Source of the DNA: Hyperoodon ampullatus
Lineage: Eukaryota > Chordata > Mammalia > Artiodactyla > Ziphiidae
DNA: 64,000 nt
Reading direction: 5' to 3'
Assembly (NCBI GenBank): GCA_949752795.1
Contig: OX457068.1
Location: forward strand, 59,337,582-59,401,581
Below the pieces are notes generated by a model. That model saw nothing but the letters and a program-made list of their open reading frames with translations. It made no database searches and was not told the DNA's origin. The position numbers were made by a program, and so were the translations under genes. This document shows, one piece after another, positions 57,640 through 64,000 of this stretch. How positions within the stretch are numbered: position 1 is the first letter of the stretch; each line of letters begins with the position of its first letter.

Positions 57640-60600
57640 ATGAGAATAGGAAAATGCATATCAATAATTACCTTAAATGTAAATGGATTAAATGCTCACA
57701 TCAAAAGACACAGGCTGGCTGAATGGATACAAACACAAGACCCATATATATGCTGTCTAAATAAGACCCACTTCAGACCTACAGACACACACAGACTGAA
57801 AGTAAGGGGATGGAAAATATATTCCATGCAAACGGAAACCAAAAGAAAGCTGGAGTAGCAATTCTCATATCAGTCAAAGTAGACTTTAAAATAAAGATAT
57901 TAGAAGAGACAAAGAATGTCACTACATAATGATCAAGGGATCAATCCAATAAGAAGATATAACAATTGTAAATATTTATGCACCCAACATAGGAGCACCT
58001 CAATACATAAGGCAAATACTAACAGCCATAAAATGGGAAATCGACAGTAACACATTCATAGTAGGGGAATTTAACACCCAACTTTCACCAATGGACAGAT
58101 CATCCAAAATTAAAATAAAAAAGGAAACAGAAGCTTTAAGTTGTACATTAAGCAAGATGGACATAATTGATATTTAAAGGACATTCCATCCAAAAACAAC
58201 AGAATACACATTTTTCTCAAGTTCTCATAGATCATTCTCTAGGATAGATCATATCGTGGGTAAAAAATCAAGCCTTGGAAAATTTAAGAAAATTGAAATT
58301 GTTCAAGTATCTTTTCCGACCAAAATGCTATGAGACTCAATATCAATTACAGGAAAAGATCTGTAAAAAAATAGAAACACATGGAGGCTAAACAGTACAC
58401 TACTTAATAACGAAGTGATCATTGAAGAAATCAAAGAGGCAATTTAAAAATATCTAGAAACAAATGACAATGGAGATGTGACAACAAAAAACCTATGGGA
58501 TGCAGCAAAAGCAGTTTTAAAAGGGAAGTTTATAGCAATACAATCCTAACTTAAGAAACAGGAAACATCTCGAATAAAGAACCTAACCTTGCACCTAAAG
58601 CAATTAGAGAAAGAAGAAAAAACAAAAAACAAATTTAGCAGAAGGAAAGAAATCATAAAGACCAGTTCAGAAATACATGGAAAAGAAATGAAGGAAATGA
58701 CAGCAAAGATCAATAAAGCTAAAAGCTGGTTCTCTGAGAAGACAAACAAAATTGATAAACCATTAGTCAGACTCATTAAGAAAAAACGGGAGAAGACTCA
58801 AATCAATAGAATTAGAAATGAAGAAGGAGAAGTAACAACTGACACTGCAGAAATACAAAAGATCATGAGAGATTACTACAAGAAATCCTATGCCAATAAA
58901 ATGGACAAACTGGAAGAAATGGACAAATTCTTAGAAATGCACAACCTGCCAAGACTGAATCAGGAAGAAATAGAAAATATGAACAGACCAATCACAAGCA
59001 CCGAAATTGAAACTCTGATTAAAAATCTTCCAACAAAGAAAAGCCAAGGAGCAGAAGGCTTCACAGTCAAATTCTATCAAATATTTAGAGAGTTAACACC
59101 TATTCTTCTCAAGCTCTTCCAAAATATAGCAGAGGGAGGGACACTCCCAAACTCATTCTGTGAGGTCAACAACACTCTGATACCAAAACCAGACAAGCAT
59201 GCTTACAAAGAAAGAAAACTACAGGCCAATATCACTGATGAACATAGATGCAAAAATCCTCAACAAAATACTAGCAAACAGAATCCAACAGCACATTAAA
59301 AGGACCATACACCATGATCAAGTGAGGTTTATTGCAGATATGCAAGGATTCTACAATATATGCAAATCAATCAATGTGATACACCATATTAAAAAATTGA
59401 AGGAGAAAAACCATATGGTCATCTCAATAGATGCAGAGAAAGCTTTCGACAAAATTCAACACCCATTTATGATAAAAACTCTCCAGAAAGTAGGCATAGA
59501 GGGAACTTTGCTCAACATAATAAAGGCCATATATGACAAACCAACAGCCAACATATCCTCAATGGTGAAAAACTGAAAGCATTTCCACTAAGTTGAGGAA
59601 CAAGACAAGGCTTCCCAATCTCACCACTCTTATTCAACATCATTTGGGAAGTTTTAGCCACAGCAATCAGAGAAGAAAAGTAAATAAAAGAAATCCAAAC
59701 CGGAAAAGCAGAAGTAAAGCTGTAACTGTTTGCAGATGACATGATACTATACATAGAGAATCCTAAAGATGCTACCAGAAAACTACTAGAGCTAATCAAT
59801 GAATTTGGTAAAGTAGCAAGATACAAAATTAATGCACAGAAATCTCTTGCATTCCTATACACTAATGATGAAAAATATGAAAGTGTAATCAAGAAAACAC
59901 TTCCATTTACCATTGCAACAAAAAGAATAAAATATCTAAGAATAAGTCTACCTAAGGAGACAAAAGACCTGTATGCAGAAAATTATAAGACACTGATGAA
60001 AGAAATTAAAGATGATACAAATAGATGGAGAGATATTCCATGTTCTTGGATTGGAAGAATCAACATTGTGAAAATGACTCTACTACCCAAAGCAATCTCC
60101 AGATTCAATGCAATCCCTATCAAACTACCACTGGCATGTTTCACAGAACTAGAACAAAAAATTTCACAATTCGTATGGAAACATGAAAGACCCCGAATAG
60201 CCAAAGCAATCTTGAGAACAAAAAACGGAGCTGGAGGAATCAGGCTCTCTGACTTCAGACTATACTACAAAGCTACAGTAATCAAGACAGTATGATACTG
60301 GCACAAAAACAGAAAGATAGATCAATGGAACAGGATAGAAAGCCCAGAGATAAACCCACGTACATATGGTCAACTTATCTTTGATAAAGGAGGCAGGAAT
60401 GTACAGTGGATATAAGACAGCCTCTTCAATAAGTGGTGCTGGGAAATCTGGACAGGTACATGTAAAAGTATGACATTAGGTCACTCCCTAACTCCATACA
60501 CAAAAATAAGCTCAAAATGGATTAAAAACCTAAATGTAAGGCCAGAAACTATCAAACTCTTAGAGGAAAACTTAGGCAGAATACTCTACGACACAACAAG

Positions 60601-61446
60601 ATACTTTTTAACCCACCTTCTAGAGAAATGGAAATAAAAACAAAAATAAACAAATGGCACCTAATGAAACTTTGAAACTTTTGCACAGCAAAGGAAACCA
60701 TAAACAAGATGAAAAGACAACCCTCAGCATGGGGGAAAATATTTGCTAATGAAGCAACTGACAAAGGATTAATCTCCAAAATTTACAAGCAGTTCATGCA
60801 GCTCAATAGCATAAAAACTAACAACCGAATCCAAAAAATTGGCAGAGACCTACATAGACATTTCTCCAAAGAAGATATACAGACTGCCAACAAACACATG
60901 AAAGATTGCTCAACATCATTAATCATTAGAGAAATGAAAATCAAAACTACAATGAGTTATAATCTCACACCAGTCAGAATGGCCATCATCAAAAAATCTA
61001 GAAACAGTAAATGCTGGAGAGGGTGAGGACAAAAGGGAACACTCTTGCACTGCTCGTGGGAAAGTGAATTGGTACAGCCACTATGGAGAACAGTATGTAG
61101 GTTCCTTTAAAAACTACAAATAGAACTACCATATGACCCATCAATCCCACTCCTGGGCATATGCCCTGAGAAAACGATAATTCAAAAAGACTCATGTACC
61201 AAAATGTTCATTGCAGCTCTATTTACAATAGCCAGGCGATGGAAACAACATAAGTGTCCATCATCAGATGAATGGATAAAGAAGATATGGCACATATATA
61301 CAATGGAATATTACTCAGCCATAAAAAGAAATGAAATTGAGCTATTTGTAATGAGGTGGATAGACCTAGAGTCTTTCATACAGAGTGAAGTAAGTCAGAA
61401 AGAGAAAGACAAATACCATATGCTAACACATATATATGGAATTTAA
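57640..61446 (+). pseudogene. L1-E ORF2, full length but broken
   Basis: 3.8 kb, matching the usual 1,270-odd codons. The N-terminus MRIGKCISIITLNVNGLNA is open to 57,858, but the endonuclease motif normally QETHF reads NKTHF, so the catalytic glutamate is lost. 58,589-59,299 (236 codons) covers the linker and start of the reverse transcriptase ([20 protein letters not shown]); 59,199-59,576 the fingers ([20 protein letters not shown]). The palm retains FADDMILY at about 59,728, though a stop precedes it. 59,741-60,295 (184 codons) gives thumb and distal parts ([17 protein letters not shown]). The C-terminus EYYSAIKRNEIELF ends at 61,446. Confidence 0.88.
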
Positions 61447-61844
61447 GAAAAAATAAATATCATGAAATAACTAAGGGTAAGACAGGAATAAGGACGCAGA
61501 CCTACTAGGGAATGTACTTGAGGATATGGGGAGGGGGAAGGTTAAGCTGTTACAAAGTGAGAGTGGCATGGACATATATACACTACCACACGTAAAATAG
61601 ATAGCTAGTGGGAAACAGCAGCATAGCACAGGGAGATCAGCTCGGTGCTTTCTGACCACCTACAGGGGCAGGATAGGGAGGGTGGGAGGGAGGGAGATGC
61701 AAGAGGGAAGAGATATTGGAACATATGTATATATATATATAACTGATTCACTTTGTTATAATGCAGAAACTAACACACTATTGTACAGAAATTTTACTCC
61801 AATAAAGATGTAAAAAAAATTGAGCGTTTTTTAAAGTAATAACA

Positions 61845-62035
61845 TTTATTATTATAATTTATTGAGCATTGAAACTGTACTAGCATGGTAAAAATACCTA
61901 TTTTTACATTAACTATGTCACAATTCTCATAATAAGCCTATAAAAATTATTCTCACTTCCATTTACAGTTGAGAAATTAAAGATCAGAAACGTTATATCA
62001 TTTGCCCAACTTCACACAACTTGTGTAAAGCATGC
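61845..62035 (-). mobile_element. MIR SINE
   Basis: Reversed MIR in the right order: tttattgagcattgaaactg, acattaactatgtcacaatt, ctcataataagcctataaaa, ccatttacagttgagaaatt, gttatatcatttgcccaact, tcacacaact. Confidence 0.78.
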
Positions 62036-62047
62036 TACTGTAGATAA

Positions 62048-62180
62048 ACTTTCATTTACTTATTACCCATTTATACAATATTTATTTAGTTTCTAATATG
62101 TATTTAAAATAATACTAGGTACTAGGGGTATAAAGTTTAATAAGATGTGGCCCTTGTTCTTAAATGACTGTACAAAGGAG
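62048..62180 (-). mobile_element. Possible L2 3' end fragment
   Basis: tcatttacttattacccatt, caatatttatttagtttcta, atactaggtactaggggtat and ggcccttgttcttaaatgac follow a reversed L2 3' end (tgccaggcactg..., ggggatacag, cctcatggagct). Confidence 0.5.
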
Positions 62181-62425
62181 GTATAACAAAGTTTAGTTGT
62201 AGTTGGAGGTTGAAGAATACGTAACAAACCTTCAGCTACCTTAACAGTCATCTCACTGAGAGAACTGGAGAAGAGTAAGGAAGGAAAGAATTCCCAGGTG
62301 CAGGCAGCAGTACCAGAAAAAGTATGATGTATTTTCCCTTCTCTTCCCTTTCCTTCCCTTCTCTTTCTTTTCTTGGTGTTAGGAGGCAGTGATAGTGGCA
62401 CCAGGAATTGAGGAGGTAATGTGAT
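62181..62425. other. Unassigned DNA with a pyrimidine-rich tract
   Basis: No gene seen. A (TTCCC)n-like tract is at about 62,335-62,375. Confidence 0.45.
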
Positions 62426-62531
62426 AAAAAATGTGCAGTGCTTTACAAATATGCATAACATCTTATACAGGGGCCATGCTAATCTTCTCTGTATTGTTCA
62501 ATTTTAGTATGTGTGTTGATGAAGTGAGCAC
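62426..62531 (-). pseudogene. RNU6: U6 snRNA pseudogene
   Basis: On the minus strand the 106-base segment follows U6 snRNA from its 5' end (gtgctcacttcatcaacaca at 62,531) to the T-rich 3' end (62,426). The central region is almost perfect: atactaaaattg, aatacagagaagattagcat (containing ACAGAGA) and ggcccctg. The 3' third is badly mutated, and the 5' stem-loop has changes. No proximal sequence element or TATA box in the right position is evident upstream (right side), so it is an L1-generated copy rather than an active gene. U6 works in the spliceosome core; this copy should not. Confidence 0.9.
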
Positions 62532-62544
62532 AAGAGATTGAGTT

Positions 62545-62811
62545 TGTATGAAGAGGTCATTCAAATGGCTGATAAATAAATTTAAAGCTGCACAACCTTA
62601 TTAATAATCAGTAAAAGCAAATTAAAACTATAGTATAATGCAAATGCTTTCCTAACAAATTGACAAATTTAAGACTGACAACATCAAATAGTGGTGAACT
62701 GTTGGAGTATGGAGAACTTTTATATATTACAGGTGGAGTGTAAAATGGTGCAACCAGTTTAGAAAACTAGTTTGGGGCTGTCTACTAAAGCTTATCATAC
62801 GTGTAACCTAT
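62545..62811 (+). mobile_element. Old L1 fragment, distal ORF2
   Basis: cattcaaatggctgataaat, cttattaataatcagtaaaa, gcaaattaaaactatagtat, ggtggagtgtaaaatggtgc and gaaaactagtttggggctgt follow distal ORF2 of old L1. It appears collinear with the fragment that stops at 56,099 and with the piece at 63,376-63,870. Confidence 0.72.
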
Positions 62812-63197
62812 GGGTTGAATTGAATTATTGGTCCTAGTTTTTCTCTGTACTAATATTGTATATCTACACTCTTGCCATGGCCTTATACAAGGTGGAGTAT
62901 ATGTCCCCATTCTATGACTTTAAGCTCGACCATGTGACTTACTTAGGGCAATGGAATACTAATGAATATGACATGAACAGGCGCATGGAATATTCATGTG
63001 CAGTGGGGCTTGTGCTCTTTTGATTCTTCCATCACCATGATAAGAATATTTCCTGAGATGCCCACTGCTTTCAGAAGCAAGATAAATACCAGTCTGAAGG
63101 GAAGACATTCCAAATAATCTACAGGTGTGTGAGGGACAAATAAGTGTTATTATTTTTACCAAATTTTTGGCAGTTTGTTATAAGCAATTTTACTCAT
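62812..63197 (+). mobile_element. Ancient repeat of unsure family inside old L1
   Basis: ctcttgccatggccttatac, gaccatgtgacttacttagg, gcaatggaatactaatgaat, ggggcttgtgctcttttgat and a terminal tttttggcagtttgttataa match a widespread ancient mammalian repeat (LTR of the MaLR/ERVL kind in my recollection). It splits the old L1 between 62,811 and 63,198. Confidence 0.5.
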
Positions 63198-63215
63198 CAG
63201 AAATATATGCACATT

Positions 63216-63376
63216 TGTGACCACCTAGAGGGGTGGGATAGGGAGAGTGGGAGGGAAACACAAGAGGGAGGGGATATGAGGTTATAGGTATACGTATAGC
63301 TGATTCACTTTGTTATACAGCAGCAACTAACACAACAATGTAAAGCAATTATATTCCAATAAAGATGTTTAAAAAA
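63216..63376 (+). mobile_element. Short, 5'-truncated young L1 3' end
   Basis: About 160 bp of L1 3'UTR (gtgaccacctagaggggtgg, gctgattcactttgttatac, gcaattatattccaataaag, aaaaaa), flanked by cagaaatatatgcacat (63,198-63,214) and cagaagtatatgcacat (63,377-63,393), a 17-bp target duplication with one mismatch. It contains no coding sequence. Confidence 0.9.
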
Positions 63377-63840
63377 CAGAAGTATATGCACATGTACAGT
63401 TACACATGTGCAGGAAAGGCAGGAATGAAAATATTTATGGCAGCATTATTCATACTGTCCCTAAACTAGAAACAACCCAGAGTTCATCAATATGAACTAC
63501 AAATGATACAAATAAACTCGAGTACATTTATACAGTGCATTAGTTTTGCTATGAAATGTAGAAAACTGTAGCACTCTACAGCATATTTGAATTTTTGCAA
63601 TATAATTTTGAGTAAAAGAAGCTAGATATAAAAGAACAGACATTGCATATTTCCATTTAAATAAAATTCAAACTTAAACACCCAAGCTAAGCTATATTTA
63701 TTGGAAAATGCTTTCTTAACCTTGCAAGAGATTATCTGAATATTTACTTTGTGATAAATTATTGTTTTGTATAATTTCTGTATCTATGCTGTACTTTACT
63801 AAAACAAATTAAAAAGGAAATGTTTTAAATTACTCAAATG

Positions 63841-63870
<30 letters not shown>
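63377..63870 (+). mobile_element. Old L1 fragment, end of ORF2 and 3'UTR
   Basis: tatggcagcattattcatac, actagaaacaacccagagtt, gtagaaaactgtagcactct-like decay and a 3'UTR finishing in ttaaattactcaaatg plus a poly-A run at 63,842-63,868. Continues the old L1 of 62,545. Confidence 0.7.
63842..63868. repeat. Poly-A tract
   Basis: About 27 A residues, most likely the old L1 tail or its later expansion. Confidence 0.9.
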
Positions 63871-63871
<1 letters not shown>

Positions 63872-64000
63872 GAAAATACCCAGTTCCCGTTCCCTATTTG
63901 TTCATATTTTTCTGGTAACAATATTTGCACAAAGTTAAACTATGACTTAATTTTTTCAAATGATTTTCTCTATCTTCCTCTAGTCTAGATCAATTTTATT
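63871..64000. other. Unassigned end of window
   Basis: Nothing recognised. Confidence 0.5.

Larger units (their letters stand above)
56100..61818 (+). mobile_element. Nearly full-length L1 (L1-E)
   Basis: Holds the distal part of the 5'UTR (ccaacttcaggacactggtc at about 56,260 matches L1-C), ORF1 56,716-57,581, ORF2 57,640-61,446 and the 3'UTR ending aataaagatgtaaaaaaaa at 61,818. About 5.7 kb; only the first 1.3 kb or so of the 5'UTR is absent, the start at 56,100-56,190 being different from L1-C and perhaps from another subfamily. Unlike the other L1 copies it has no inserted SINE. No clear target duplication was found. Confidence 0.88.

Noticed and set aside
62093..62461. 122-aa minus-strand frame overlapping the U6 copy
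   Set aside because: It crosses L2-like sequence, a pyrimidine tract and part of the U6 pseudogene; no protein family fits.
1..64000. Bacterial-type operons, toxin-antitoxin, phage or defence systems
   Set aside because: The window is plainly vertebrate repeat-rich DNA with no such genes; no undescribed system could be supported.

Overview
This is mammalian nuclear DNA, most likely from a whale or dolphin. Two lines of evidence point there. First, at least ten short tRNA-derived SINEs of the CHR type (head gggcttccctggtgg, tRNA B-box ggttcgtgcc, A or CA tail) plus two longer CHR relatives are scattered through the window. CHR SINEs are known from cetaceans, hippos and ruminants, and I see no BovB LINE, which a ruminant window of this size would usually show. 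Second, the young L1 elements carry an artiodactyl/cetacean-type 5'UTR and the 3' end typical of that lineage (ending aataaagatg plus A tail). The sequence is AT-rich and I found no host protein-coding exon. It reads as intergenic or deep intronic DNA, and almost every open frame is a fragment of L1, an antisense reading of a CHR SINE, or a translated microsatellite.

Layout. 1-18 kb: an ERV-type LTR at the left edge, a MER5A-like DNA transposon relic, one long CHR SINE, a reversed ERV LTR, two L1 3' ends on the minus strand (one with a perfect 14-bp target duplication), an L2 remnant with a 45-bp tandem duplication, and an MLT2-type ERVL LTR. 18-31 kb: a nested stack. An old full-length L1 (+) flanked by a 13/14-bp target duplication was entered by a tRNA SINE, that SINE by a second full-length L1 (+), and both L1s by CHR SINEs. 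31-45 kb: a MIR, a long CHR SINE (-), a solo LTR, then a second LTR split by a full-length minus-strand L1 (34,961-41,372) with a GC-rich 5'UTR. 43-48 kb: another LTR-like element, a CHR SINE, a 5'-inverted (twin-primed) L1 and a scrambled older L1. 48-56 kb: MIR, a reversed LTR, a CHR SINE, old L1 pieces, a palindromic compound microsatellite and a probable processed retrocopy of an unknown mRNA 3' end. 56-64 kb: a nearly full-length L1 (+), MIR and L2 relics, a U6 snRNA pseudogene (-), old L1 pieces and a short young L1 3' end with a 17-bp target duplication.

How it works together. Nothing here forms a pathway. L1 ORF1p (RNA-binding chaperone) and ORF2p (endonuclease plus reverse transcriptase) are the machinery that, when active elsewhere, inserted the L1 copies, the SINEs, the U6 copy and the probable mRNA retrocopy. 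Every L1 ORF in the window is broken by stops, frameshifts or deletions, so none should be autonomous today. I found no convincing undescribed biological system; the most useful observations are insertion stratigraphy, the orphan 3'UTR retrocopy, the twin-primed L1 and the palindromic microsatellite.
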